DNA from: Cardiocondyla obscurior
Taxonomy: Eukaryota > Arthropoda > Insecta > Hymenoptera > Formicidae
Direction of reading: 5' to 3'
DNA: 64,000 nucleotides
Assembly: GCF_019399895.1 (NCBI RefSeq)
Contig: NC_091869.1
Coordinates: 6,820,001 to 6,884,000, forward strand
The notes below the pieces were generated by a model, which worked only from the letters and a program-made list of their open reading frames with translations, searched no databases and was not told the origin of the DNA. The position numbers and the translations under genes were made by a program. This document shows positions 1-10,830 of the stretch, in pieces (the stretch's first letter is position 1; every line of letters starts with the position of its first letter).

Positions 1-1340
1 CTTTGTTATCACTCATTCTCTCTTCACACGCGCACCAGCACAAACGATGACCATTTCAGTTTCGTTATCAATTATTTGAGTAAAAAAAATTTCAATGTCG
101 CGGCTGAAAGTCGCGGGAAATAAAATTGCGCGCACAGAAGGCTTTCATTCCTCGTCTCTCGGTACTTACTTTCGCGGTGATGAGCGGGAGAGATCTTCTC
201 AATCGGCGATTGCGGCGATATCGGGAGCTAGCTCGGTGGTTGGACCCGCAAGAGATTCCATCTTTCGCACGACTCCGGGGCACCGTTTGATCCCTCCTCT
301 GTTTACCGCGATGCCGGAAGACGCGTCTAGGAAGCTCAAAAGAGGAGACGTAGACCCGTGATCGACGTTAGGCAACCCTACGAGGCCCGTCCGAACCGTC
401 CGCGCCGCGACGTCGACGAAGAGCGCCGATTTTCCACGAGCAACCCCGAGAGGTCGTACAACACCACCGTCAAGAGGAGGACAGCGATGGAAGAGGAAGA
501 GGAAAAGGTGGAGGAGGCAGCAGAAAGAGGGGCTGGTGGAAGGAGCCGGAGGAGGATTTCAACCTGGTATTGGTGAGGAGGAGACCGCCGACGTTGAACA
601 GCGCCGATACGCGGTTGTGTGCGCGTTTGCGAGGAGTTAGATTAGAGAGGAGGAGAGACGCGAGCGAGAGGAGAGAGAGAAAGAGAGTGAAGGCCGAAAG
701 CGAGAGTGCGGGATGGAGAGAGAAAGAGAGACGAGGCTGGATATGCGACGTTGGACCTGCATCGGTGTTAGTGAGAGTAAAACTTTTCTTGCCTGTGTTC
801 GTACGTACGCATCGACTCGTCTCCGAGAGAGACGAAGGACGAAAGAGAGAGAAAGAGAGAGAGAACGGGGAGAGACGAAGGAGAGGGACCAAAAGAGAGG
901 AGAGCACCGGAGGAGAGAAAGGCAGAAGGGTGGTGCAGAGGGGAAGAAAGATAGGGCGTAGTACGATTTTGCTAGTACGGAGACGAGCTTCCAAGCAAAA
1001 CGCGTGGTCCACCTCCGAGTTATTTCCTTTTCCATCCACCTCCCGCGTCTCCTCAGCCGCCCCTTTTCGCCGTTCCGCCGCCTGCCTCTTTCGTCCCTCA
1101 CTTCTTTCCCGGGTCCTCCGCCGTAGCTTGGACGGCACAAATTATTACCCGTCGCAGGTGCATTTTTTCCTATTCCCTCGCCTGTACGCCCTGCGCGCCT
1201 TGCCGCGCTTCACTCCGAAACGTCCGTCGTGTGACAAGAAATTACGAGAGCTCGGAAGCGCGACCCTTCGCCTCGCTCAATTACCGGCGACGAGGGTAAA
1301 CCTCTGCTCGAAGTGCACGTAAACTGCAGCAGCCGGTGTG
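1..1340. other. CpG- and purine-rich block without an assignable gene
   Basis: This block is GC-rich at its start, strongly purine-rich on the + strand from about 475 to 960, then pyrimidine-rich to about 1130. Long frames cross it on both strands, but the longest (570-1322, +, 250 codons) contains no ATG and is mostly Arg/Glu/Ser, as expected from GA-repeat composition. A shorter ATG frame at 95-361 (88 codons) has no recognisable domain and a poor start context (T at -3). The block could be a promoter or 5' leader of an unrecognised gene, but nothing in the sequence proves that. Confidence 0.4.
640..955. repeat. GA-rich low-complexity tract
   Basis: The + strand is almost pure purine, with short GAGAGA and GAAAGA runs broken by single pyrimidines. 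It produces long meaningless open frames on both strands. GAGA runs can bind GAGA-factor-like proteins in insects, but nothing here shows that they do. Confidence 0.8.
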
Positions 1341-4300
1341 AGATCTTAGAAGAAAATCACACGGCTACTTGGTGGCGATAGGCGCGCCGCAATTTTTAGA
1401 CGACGGTAACATAGCTACTCCGAGATATATATATTTTAAGAAAAAATTAAAATTAATTTTTATTCCCTCCGTCCAGAAACTCCCTCCGTTAAAAATCAAA
1501 GTTTTACGCATAGCGAAAGTGCTGACAAACACGTCAGCAAAGTTCATCTTTTCGTTTCGAAGTCATAATGCGACGGAGTGGCTAGCTAGGAACGCCGAGG
1601 GAGGAGAAGGGCGTTCTCAAATGGTATCATTGAAACCTCCACGACCGGATCATGGGCTCTACTCGATCGAGAGAGGCCGAAGGGAGAACTTCTCGCGGAG
1701 AAACGGCTTCTCGCAAAAACCGAAGATACCGTACGATCATATGAACGACGACACGTTCGCCGTCGACGGATAGGCGGCGGGCTACCGAACGTCGAGTTTA
1801 ATGCAGATTAAGGAGCGCGGGGGCTAGAGGGTCCTTTGTAGAACGCGTTTCGTTCGGTATTAGCTGGAAGTAGCTCGTAGAACCGTGGTATTACCTGGAA
1901 TTACGTCTCAATCTACCGTGGCCGTCGACTAAACTAATATTAAAACTTTTAACGTAGTTAGAGCGCGGCCCGTGGTTGCTTTACCGTCCGTGAAGCTCCA
2001 TGCTCGCTCTCTCTCTCGCTTCCCATCTCTCTCCATTTATCTGTCTCTCTTCCTCCTTTACTTCCCCCTCATCTTTTAACCCTTCTCTCTTTCTCTCACG
2101 CAGATATACCATCCTCTTCTCTTGCCGTATACGCGTGAGTTGCATTGACCGCTACTGAACTTTGATGTGTTTCCTGCACAAAATTCACCTCCGAAGTCAT
2201 AAATTAGCTACTGGAGACCGATGCGTTTCTCTTTGGGTGGCTCCCTCGAACCTGCACCAATACCACGGGCCACCACTTCAGCGGGCTCAAAAGCATCAAA
2301 AGCAAACGCCGGACAAACCTCACCGGTTTGCCGATGGCGGGAATTATCGAAGTATGTAATATAACGGATGTTTAATCCGGAGTGCTACCTTAATTTTTTT
2401 TACATAATTCGCGGCCCGCGTAAAAGCGAAAATTTTCTCCCTTTTTTCCGAATTTTTTTTTTTCTTTATATTATACCAAATACTGAGCAACGATAATTAA
2501 TATTTCGCATAAATGCCAAATACTACCTACGATAAACGTGGGCATCGACAAAGAATTTTACGCAAGCAGTAAAAGTTAATTCAGCCAATTTTTGTTCATT
2601 CGCTGGTTTTTACTTGTAACAATACGAGACCCCAACGCAATCTCTAAACGGATTTATGTGGCATAGAAAGATATAGAAAAATCGCAACGCCCGAGCAAGG
2701 ATACCGCGCCGTCGATTATTAATTAGCGACGATCGTGTAAATTTTCTTTTATTTTTTTCGTGTATCTACACGTTGTTTCTCTTGATCACTTTCACTTAGC
2801 CGATCTGCGGCCCGTCTTTGAGATGCGTCGGCTGTCTCCGTTCTCACCGGGACAGGAACTTTTTATTCCGACGCTTAAGAAACGGCCGAGTCTCTCCAGA
2901 TCGGAGTTACTCCATTTAGAATCTATTAAGTGAATTAAGTTCCACCAATGAAGTAGTTCTTCTCGCTTCGCCTCTCTATCTTTCTTTCCGCCAACCGTCG
3001 GCAACTTTTACTCCTTCCAGGTTCCTTCCAAAGTTGCCCGTGGACGGAACGTCGGCCAGATGCGGAGGGACGGGGAAAGGCAAATCGAAAATTTACTCTC
3101 AAATTCACACCGAATAATGCGAAGAAACGGGCACAGCTAAAGGCAAACGCCCTTAAACGCGACGCTAAGATAGAACACGAGCGGCTGCGCGAAACGAAAA
3201 ATTAAGAAAAGAAAGTTGTCCTCCGCCTTGAAAATAATATTATTCCGCGGCGAAAATAATTAATATCGTTTCGCGTGTCGTTCCATTGTGCCCGCGAGGT
3301 AAAACGGAATGTCCGGTGCACACGGGCATGTGACACTTTGTGTCCTCCACGCCGCGGGAAGATACCGGTCGTTCCAGTTCCAAGGCACTTTCAATACATT
3401 CATGCATTCATATCTCTTGTCTTACCAGACGTGAAAGATCAACGTTAGAACCGGGCGCGATAACGTTTACCGATGCACGTCCACGCATTTTCCGCGCGCA
3501 CGATCATTGCAGCCTCGTAATTAAAGTGAGGATGTTTAAAAATGCTTTTTGTCAGCAAAGATACTCTAGGCGTATAACGCGCACTTTGTAAGATTACGAC
3601 GACAGTTTGACTCCGCGTTTAAGCACCCGTCATTAAAATACTTTTTAACGTGGTATTTCAAGAAAGTAAATGACGAATGCATTATCCGAAGCTGATCGAT
3701 AAATTCCTTAAATTCGTATCAATTCTCTTTCTAGTTTTACGTCGCTCCTTGCTTCGTTTTTCGCGACGCTCACGCGGCTTGTTTAATTGCAATCAATTTC
3801 CATAAATCATTCGCTGCGGTAAACGTGATGATAAACGTCGACGGATAATCCATATCCAGGGTACAGTACGTTTTAATAAACAGTCGCGATGTTTGCTTTA
3901 ACGCACCGAGACGGTCGACTCCGATCGGAGTTTCTTAAATGATTTCATTTACAATTGTCCCGTTAATAAGCGCATTTACGGTCGTCCTGACATCGTCGCC
4001 TAACGGAGTTTATCGACTTTCCAAGTTCCACTGGCCAGCGAATCGAAACGAAATGGAAAGTAACAACTTTTAGAATGCAACAACTTTCTTCGCAATTAAT
4101 TCTTTAAAGGCACAAATTAGCGAAGTCATTAGTATAGAAATATAAACAATAAAGGTAAAGTAAAACGCCGGCAATTGGCGCCGACGACTAAAAAATAATT
4201 TTTTTTTCGTTTAAATTAACTTACAAAATTATACGAAATTATTTTTGCTTAAAGTTGTAATTAAGTTAATGTAATTTTTTTTCACAAGTTATACGGTTGT

Positions 4301-5464
4301 AAATTGAATTGCTGTTCTAAAACTGTTTACGTGATATTAAATCAAGACCGTAAAGTCGATATCAGATACGACGAGAATTGATGCACGTGATTTTCACACA
4401 TTGGTAATCTCTGAACAACATATTTTAAAAACGAGCGATCGCAAGGGACATCCTTGCATCTGCAGGCCTCGAAGAGGAGTGCTGGAACGTCCTACCCCCA
4501 GCGACGTTCCTCGTTCCTCCCCGCGCGCGCGTCCTACCCTCGAGGTCCTAGAGGGCTTTTCCGTCCCTCTTTCGCTTCCTCCGACCCCATCGTTCCTCCT
4601 CGCCGACAATATTCGCGCAAGCGTCGCCCCCACTCCCACGAAAGCACGTCGAGAACTCATCGGAGATACACAGGGAAAAGCTCCGCGTTCCACGCCTCCC
4701 ACGATAGGCTTACTTTCGTGTTACTTTTTGCCGGCGAGAAGGACGACGCCGGCGTCGTCTCGTAGGTGGCCGTGAGCTCCACACATGGATCCTCTGGCCA
4801 AGAGGAAAAAGAGCTCTCTTCCCCGTCGCGTCCACCGGCAAAAGAGAGCTTTCCTTCTCGCCGCGCTGCCCTTTTTGCTCTTTCTCTTCACCGCGCGCGT
4901 GGACCACCGTCCTTTCTTCGGGGTACCGCCGATCCTCGCGTCATCTTTTTGCGGCCCCGCTAGCTGTTTCCGAGCTATCGCGAACAATAAACGACAGTAC
5001 TTTCGGAATTGTAAACGACAACGAAACGAAACAACGACTTTCCAGAAGAGATTCCCTCCGAAGTCAAAAGTGTGGGACGAGTATTCGGCTGAAATGTATA
5101 ATTGTTACCGATAACCCGCCGTTTGCGGATAAATTCGCGTGACGGCCGAGATCGATATCAATCTCCCTCATAACGCACACGAACGAACGGCATTTGCTTC
5201 CCGAGTAAACTCACAAATACAGACAAAAATAATTGCAAAGCGCTTCATCCTCAAGTAGAAGAAATCGTGTTTTTTACCTTTCACTCAATTGGTATAAGAA
5301 AGAAAACCGTAAGACGGTGAAACGGTAATTATGCAAGCGCCAGTACCTACTTCGCGCGCAGAAGTAGGAAAAATCCCAGAGCGAAGTATGTTAATGGCCG
5401 AAAGTGAAATAAAACGGCCGTGAGGTCACTCGAGCGGCAAAGTTCAAAGTCCAAAGTTCGGTCA

Positions 5465-5494
5465 CCCCCTCTGCCCCCTCCCCTCCCTCCCCCC
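5465..5494 (-). other. potential G-quadruplex on the minus strand
   Basis: Five C runs of 3 to 6 bases separated by loops of 1 to 4 bases lie on the + strand, so the minus strand satisfies the canonical four-run G-quadruplex pattern and the + strand could form an i-motif. No gene start is visible beside it. Confidence 0.5.
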
Positions 5495-6128
5495 GACCGT
5501 CTCCCCGATCCTCTTTCCTCGGAGACGCAGCTCCCGGACTTTCCGAACATTTCTCACAAGAGTCGGATCACGAGGGTGTACTATCAGAAAATTCGCTGTT
5601 ATAAAATGAATAATAAATACCCTGCGTTTTAACATCCAACATTCAAAACGCTGCTCGAGCATTTTAATAAACAATTACATTTCTTAAACATTGATTTACA
5701 TTCTCTGCAATATTTAATCGCTTGTTTTTTTACAACTCGAATATTCCCGATGCGAATAGATTTTCCTGAGCTTTATACGTTCGTCTATCCCGTAAAGTGC
5801 AATTGTCAAAAGTATGGAAAATATTTGACTCAGCAACTACGATGTGGTTAGTGCAGCAGTAAGATGTCTTACAGCGGACTCATCGAAATTGAAGTTTGCT
5901 AAAGGGGTTACTGATCTGATTTCGGGAGGGGCGTTCGACGGTAGCTTTTAGGGGCGGCCAGCGTGAAATACAGGCAGATATAAGAAGGCAAACACGGAGG
6001 ACACGTTTATATATCTGTATATGCGTATTTGTTCGTAAATACGGAACCCAAGGCGTTGCGTACGAGAGCAAATATTGGCGAGGGAAGAAACAGGGAGTGA
6101 GAACGAGAAAGAGGATAGGAAAGAGAAG

Positions 6129-6148
6129 GAGAGAGAGAGAGAGAGAGA
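6129..6148. repeat. (GA)n microsatellite
   Basis: About ten uninterrupted GA units, within a longer purine-rich stretch starting near 6080. Confidence 0.9.
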
Positions 6149-6494
6149 TGCGGGAAATGTGTGGAGAAACGCATATAAAGTTCCATATATCTATCGAGGG
6201 AGAACGATGATGCCTCGTGGTCCAGGGCATAAATCCATCGGTTTGCTCTCTATCTTAACTCCCGCTCTATGTACCACCTCGAGGCATCGGAGAAGCTTTT
6301 TCCGAGATCAACCTATGCGATCTTGCCTGCAACTTTTATTGTCTCAAGAGCGACGTCAATCTTATTTATTTCACGTTGAAATTCAAGGCATTAAGAAACT
6401 AGTATTTACTACAGACGCCAGAACGTTCAATTAATAATAACTGTCTCATAAAATAAACGCAGCTGTGATATATCGCCGCGCAATTATTTAGCAG

Positions 6495-6519
6495 TTTTTT
6501 TTTTTTTTTTTTTTTTTTT
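6495..6519. repeat. T25 homopolymer
   Basis: Twenty-five consecutive T on the + strand. No retroelement body is recognisable next to it, so it is not called as a poly(A) tail of a minus-strand insertion. Confidence 0.9.
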
Positions 6520-7659
6520 GTAAGGTCTTCGAAGAGTATGATTGCAACGTTAAGCAAGACGATCCATTGAATGTTAAATGATACGAGAATGAGGAACGAG
6601 GCGGTCGGAAGGCAGAAAAGGAATGCCGCCGACGTTTTCTCCGCCGATGGCCGCTATCGCAATATTAATTGACGCAAGAAATTAGCTTCGCGATCCCTGA
6701 GAATGATTGATCGCGTAATGAGAAATCCCTAATAATGACCTTGGCGTTTTGGGGTCCGGAGAAAACCGTGGTGACGACGACGGCGGTCGGGGGAGAAAAG
6801 GTATTAAGAAACGACATTAGATTATAATTTATATTAAAATCTGTGCAAGGAGATAAAGAGAGGAGACACCCACCGACGGTCGATCTCAACCCTTCGCCAA
6901 TGGCGTAACATTCGTCGTCCTAAGACGCTAAACGTGATAGGCTTTTAAGGAATTAAGTTAACATCGTTAGTGTCTTAAAATTTAAAGTAAAACGTCTCAA
7001 AGGAAAAAATAATTAAATATTATGTGAAAAAGATATCGCAAAATTATCGCGTATCATAAACCACGGTTATTAAAGTATGTACAATAACGGAAATAATATT
7101 TCCATAAAAAAAAAAAGAAAAGAAAAAAAGAAATTGATTTACACCGTGAGCTATTAATTAATTTAAAGTTAATTTTAACGTATGACGATACAATTAACGA
7201 GAACAAAGAGTGAACATATCACTTTAATTAGTTTCTACGCCAATGGGGAATAATCAAGGGGTGGTCCAAGGGACGCTTTATGGCGATGGAACGAGAAAGA
7301 GAGACAGAAGCTGAAGGTACGTTGCATAGAACAGGCAACGCGATAGAGCATTATAGTGAAGCAAAGACGGGGTAGAGACAGCATGCTTAGACGTAATGGG
7401 ATACAACTTTGGACTTATTCCCGTTAAGATATTGAGCGTGCAACGGTAAGATGCTCGGCCTAACATGCTACAGTTTAGAAAGGATTTTCCAGTCAAAACA
7501 TCAGTCTTGATGTTGCAATCAGCACAATAAATAATATTTATGAATAAATAAATATATTACAATAATTTTACAATATTATATAATCTTATTTGCTTTTAAA
7601 ACGCTAGGCTGCAATACATTGAGCAGAACAGAATACTAACTTTAATTTTTCTGTTTCAG

Positions 7660-7764
7660 ATAATACTCTGCTATTGAAAAAGAGCCAACCCGACATCCCG
7701 CAGACATCCTGAGAGGAGGAGCAGGCCCGGGACGGGCATCATGCATCGGCGGAACAGCTTTTAG
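7660..7764 (+). other. module A exon 1, probable alternative leader exon
   Basis: The exon is bounded by a good acceptor (TTTTTCTGTTTCAG, AG at 7658-7659) and the donor AG|GTGAGA at 7765. Its last 56 nt align at about 91% with the last 57 nt of 27541-27860, and the alignment breaks at the donor in both copies, which argues for a real duplicated exon. The only ATG (7741) opens a frame reading MHRRNSF and then TAG, with TAG as the final three bases of the exon. Another frame (beginning after the TAA at 7661-7663) is open through the splice into 7917-7960 but has no ATG. A one-base gap relative to module B shifts frames, so the homologous part is not a conserved protein segment. I infer a 5' UTR exon; the gene is unknown. 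Confidence 0.6.
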
Positions 7765-7916
7765 GTGAGAATTAATTCTTTTTTTAAATTGGTCATTTTA
7801 TTAATTTTATTTTTATTAATTTTTATTAAAGAATCAAATACAAACGCGTAATTTTTTTTGTCTAAACATTAACTGTTTCCAGCACGTCTACATTAATGTT
7901 TTATTTTATGTTACAG
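7765..7916 (+). other. module A short intron (152 nt)
   Basis: AT-rich, begins GTGAGA and ends in a T-rich tract followed by GTTACAG. The equivalent intron of module B is 112 nt and aligns only near its 3' end (ATTAAT, TTTTAT and GTTACAG are shared), so the intron diverged faster than both flanking exons. That contrast is the main evidence that the flanks are exons under constraint. Confidence 0.6.
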
Positions 7917-7960
7917 TCTCCGGCAGAATTCTATAACTCCGTTGAAGCTCATGCAAATTT
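7917..7960 (+). other. module A exon 2 (44 nt)
   Basis: Bounded by GTTACAG and the near-consensus donor GTAAGTC at 7961. It matches 27974-28017 at 35 of 44 positions with identical length. One frame reads SPAEFYNS in both copies, with four silent third-position differences, but joining exon 1 puts a TAG just before it, so it can only be coding if translation enters from elsewhere. An ATG at 7951 is conserved in module B and could be the main start, giving ATG plus seven coding bases before the donor; its context (C at -3) is weak. The next exon was not identified. Confidence 0.6.
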
Positions 7961-8032
7961 GTAAGTCACATAATTTTATTCTTTTTCGTAGTTTGTAATT
8001 GGGGCGTCTTAAAAAATATCGCGCGCATAGCG
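7961..8032 (+). promoter_or_regulatory. conserved intronic flank downstream of module A
   Basis: About 70 bp after the donor still align with 28018-28085, including GTAAGTC, CATAATTT, TTTGTAAT, a GGGG run and TTAAAAAATA followed by CGCGCGC. The identity is higher than in the short intron, so it may hold a splicing signal or simply mark the edge of the duplicated segment. In this copy the hairpin seen at 28064-28100 is degenerate. Confidence 0.4.
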
Positions 8033-8799
8033 TGTGAACATATAATCTCTAGTAATATAAATGTAAAATAAAAAAAAATAATAACAATTAGAATTCACTC
8101 TTACGTATTCGCGAAAAAATTGAATTCCTATTCTCATACTTCGTCTAATCTTAATTTTAACGTTACGGCGTTAAATTATGCGAAAAAGTGTCTATTTAAA
8201 TTAGGGTCGATTTGCGATTGAACCACAATTATTGCCTAATAACGAAATGACTTGCCAAACATTTAAGGCGGGCGTAAGTACTGCCCGTCAACGACAGGCA
8301 CGAAGAACGAAGAGCGACCCTCTTTACTCGCCGCCGACGGTACGAAACGAGACCCGCGTTACATCCGAGCGACAGGACGATATCATGAATTATAAAATGA
8401 CGGTAAAAGCGAAAGTTTCCAGTGGTTTCGCGAATCCAACGACGTGAGAGAAAAGGAGAAATTGGAGGAGAGATAGAGAGAAACGGTGATCGCGGCGGCG
8501 AACCAACCAACCAGCCAACTAACCGACCAGACAGGCTCCTCCTAATTTAATGAAATAGCGAAGGGTTAGGCTTCTAACAGGTGAAGCGCCGAGCAAATGT
8601 TTAGGCAAAGTAGCCTGACTACATGACGTCTATGTCGCCAACGTGGCTCCGCAATGCATTTACACGTCATACCCGTGTACCCCTTTCGCCTCTCTCTTTT
8701 TCCACGTCGTGCATTTATATTTATCTCCTTCGCTTTAAAGTTAATTTGATAAACTTCCACGTTCTTAATCACAAATGCATGTATTCTCGGTGCGTTAAA
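8033..8799. other. non-coding interval between module A and the 8.9 kb candidate gene
   Basis: No gene is supported. The first 150 bp are AT-rich; from about 8230 composition becomes balanced, and a CCAAC-type degenerate repeat occupies about 8498-8533. A consensus-like donor sequence (GC|GTAAGTAC at about 8270) has no convincing partner acceptor. Confidence 0.4.
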
Positions 8800-8805
8800 T
8801 ATAAA
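8800..8805 (+). promoter_or_regulatory. TATA-like box of the candidate small gene
   Basis: TATAAA lies 124 bp before the ATG at 8929, which would give a leader of roughly 100 nt. No strong initiator motif was found about 30 bp downstream, so the call depends on the downstream frame being real. Confidence 0.2.
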
Positions 8806-8928
8806 TGAATTTATACGTGCTCTTGACGAACGAAAAATTACCTCGGATTGTCAATGAATTGCGTCACCCGTGCATCTATTTCACCCACCTTCTCGCTTTC
8901 CCTTTATCTTCGAGGAAAATCCATTAAA

Positions 8929-9174
8929 ATGGATGTGAGACGCTTTTTGACGATAGCGATAGTGCTGGTTCGCAGCATCCGCGCCACCAGCGAGCCCATC
9001 GACCTCGCTCTCTGCCTCCGAGCGGTGAACATGCAAATGCGGAACCGGTTACGCGAGCGTTTTCACGTCCGGAACGAGGCGGTAACGAGAGAAATCCGAC
9101 GAGACGTCTCCTGGATAATTTCCCTCCTAAGGCACACGAGAGAGTGTCCTACGCACACTCGATTATCGGCGTAA
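8929..9174 (+). CDS. possible small secreted protein, 81 aa, unrecognised
   Basis: This single-exon frame starts at an ATG in good insect context (TTAAAATGG, purine at -3 and G at +4). An in-frame upstream ATG at 8854 has a weaker setting. The N terminus resembles a signal peptide: two basic residues (RR at 4-5), a hydrophobic core FLTIAIVLV (residues 6-14), then a polar stretch RSIRATSEP where cleavage could occur around residues 20-23. The rest is basic and helical-looking, with only two cysteines (in LALCL and RECPT). Codons are GC-ending more often than the surrounding AT-rich DNA would give. AATAAA follows the stop by 54 nt and a TATA-like box precedes it. I do not recognise a family. 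A chance frame of this length is common in 64 kb, so the case rests on the coincidence of start context, signal peptide and poly(A) signal. Confidence 0.3.
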   Translation: MDVRRFLTIAIVLVRSIRATSEPIDLALCLRAVNMQMRNRLRERFHVRNEAVTREIRRDVSWIISLLRHTRECPTHTRLSA

Positions 9175-9227
9175 CAAAAGGGCGGTCCCGCGTCGTTCGT
9201 CGTCTATGAATCTAAATGCTGTTCATA

Positions 9228-9233
9228 AATAAA
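9228..9233 (+). terminator. AATAAA poly(A) signal candidate
   Basis: AATAAA occurs 54 nt after the TAA of the 8929-9174 frame. The hexamer is common in this AT-rich genome, so it supports that gene only weakly. Confidence 0.25.
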
Positions 9234-9970
9234 AATTTGAGGGAACTCCCGTGCGATGTATTTTAATTTCTTTACTTTGCAAGTATCGTAAAACAAATCG
9301 GGTCGAATCGCGAACTAAAAAAAAAAACCGCAACAAAATTTACAAAACGCTTTATGTATTTTAATATTAATTTTAATATAAACGAAATAGTTACTTGAAT
9401 TACTCTTTTGACGGACGTGAAAATATTGCGGTAGAAAAAAAAAAAAAAAAAAATGTTCTCAAACAGTTCGCCGCGTGAATTCCGCGTGAATTTCGCAAAA
9501 GACGAAAGAAAATCGTTTCTGAAATGGACATCCCCACGTCGATACGCCTCCCTAACTTCAATCTAGATACTCGGCACAATACCGTTCTCATCCAGGAGGT
9601 CTGGTCAGGCGACGATGGAAACGAATGGGAGGACGCGCTCACCGGTGGTAGTAATCTGGAGGTATTCCCCGGACAGCCACGCGCATCCTGTCAGGACGAC
9701 GGCGGGGGGGAAGAGGTAGGGGATGAGGAAGTGCGATGACTGTACGATAGGCAAGGAGTGTCAGGCCAGAGGAGGGTGGAGGATCGGCCGCGAGAAAGTG
9801 AGTTGAAAAGAGAGAGAGAGAGAGGGAGCACGGTCGTGATTACAGTGCCGTGTATTCAAATGGTCAGCCCGACCCACACCAATCACAACGAGCACCCCCG
9901 AACATCCCCGATACCCTTGTCTAATGCCAAAGGGACTAACACCGAGTGTACCCGGTGACGCAGGAGTGTT

Positions 9971-9992
9971 CACACGCACGCACGCACGCACG
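9971..9992. repeat. (CGCA)n tetranucleotide repeat
   Basis: Five to six CGCA units follow a short CACA run. Alternating purine-pyrimidine composition gives it some Z-DNA potential. Confidence 0.8.
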
Positions 9993-10544
9993 AGCGCGAG
10001 CACGCACCCGACCTCTCGCACGTCGAATCGAGAAATGGTAATATGCAACTTGGCCGACAAGCTTCCCTCCGTCGACTGGAAAATTCGAAGGACCTCCCCA
10101 GAGATCCGACTGACCGTTGCAGGACATCGAAAGACCTCGAGTCCCCGGGCTTCCGTAATAACAACACCCTTCGTCGAAAAGCGCCACGCTATTGCATCGC
10201 TTGATATGTTATCCCCGCGGAAACAAAGAATCCGCCGCCTCTCTCGCAGCTCGTTCTCATTATTTTGAATATCGTGTTTTGCGTAAAATAATAAACTAAA
10301 GAATAGAAATTCTGATATGAATCTGCAGCTCAACATTTTAATAATCGCAGATATTTGCTGAACTGAGCATTGTTCGGCTTCGGATATATTTAAATTATAT
10401 TAAATTGATAAAACTGTATTAGAAAACGTTCTTATAAATGGTCGAGTTACCATGACCGAGACATTTCGGACTAATAGTTTGTAACGAGCAAACATTATGC
10501 AAATTGAGTCGATCGTCGAACTCGAAAGATAACCTCCTTGTTGG

Positions 10545-10830
10545 CAGGCGCGATAACTAGTGGGAGATGGAGGAGATCTAGGAGAACGAGAAGGAGACGG
10601 TGAAGATGGCGAGAGGTCGTAGGACGACCCTAGTTAGTCCCAGGTCTATGAATCGTTAATGCTAATCAGGATCGCTAGGGCTGCGGACGAGGTGACGTCA
10701 GCCCTTCGTCAGAGATATGGACGCGACGAAGGGACTTGATCAATTAACCCTTCGCGATATAGATAAACTTCGAAGACCATTGGCTACGTCCTTTAGATTC
10801 TCGTGCGATTAATCCTAATCACGTGAATAT
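10545..10830. promoter_or_regulatory. candidate cis-regulatory patch (CRE, K50 homeodomain cores)
   Basis: This patch of even composition lies between AT-rich spacers. It carries a perfect CREB/ATF palindrome TGACGTCA (10693-10700) and the sequence GATTAATCCTAATC (10807-10820), which contains TAATCC, the core bound by K50 homeodomains such as Otd/Bicoid. Short motifs occur by chance, and no neighbouring promoter is proven. Confidence 0.15.

Larger units (their letters stand above)
1341..7659. other. non-coding interval upstream of module A
   Basis: No supported gene was seen. The interval holds a CT-rich stretch at about 2005-2100, T runs near 2450, a GC-rich patch at about 4440-4970, a C-run block at 5465-5494, a GA array at 6129-6148 and a T25 run at 6495-6519. 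Open frames here are all under about 125 codons and overlap in several frames of the GC-rich patches, as shadows of composition do. If module A belongs to a gene starting upstream, this is probably intron or 5' flank. Confidence 0.5.

Noticed and set aside
470..1140. Overlapping minus-strand frames of 222 and 167 codons
   Set aside because: Ser/Leu/Arg-rich shadows of the same purine tract; the longer one begins at GTG and lacks any ATG.
570..1322. Longest open frame in the window, 250 codons on +
   Set aside because: It starts at TTG and has no ATG anywhere; residues mirror GA-repeat composition, and the opposite strand is equally open.
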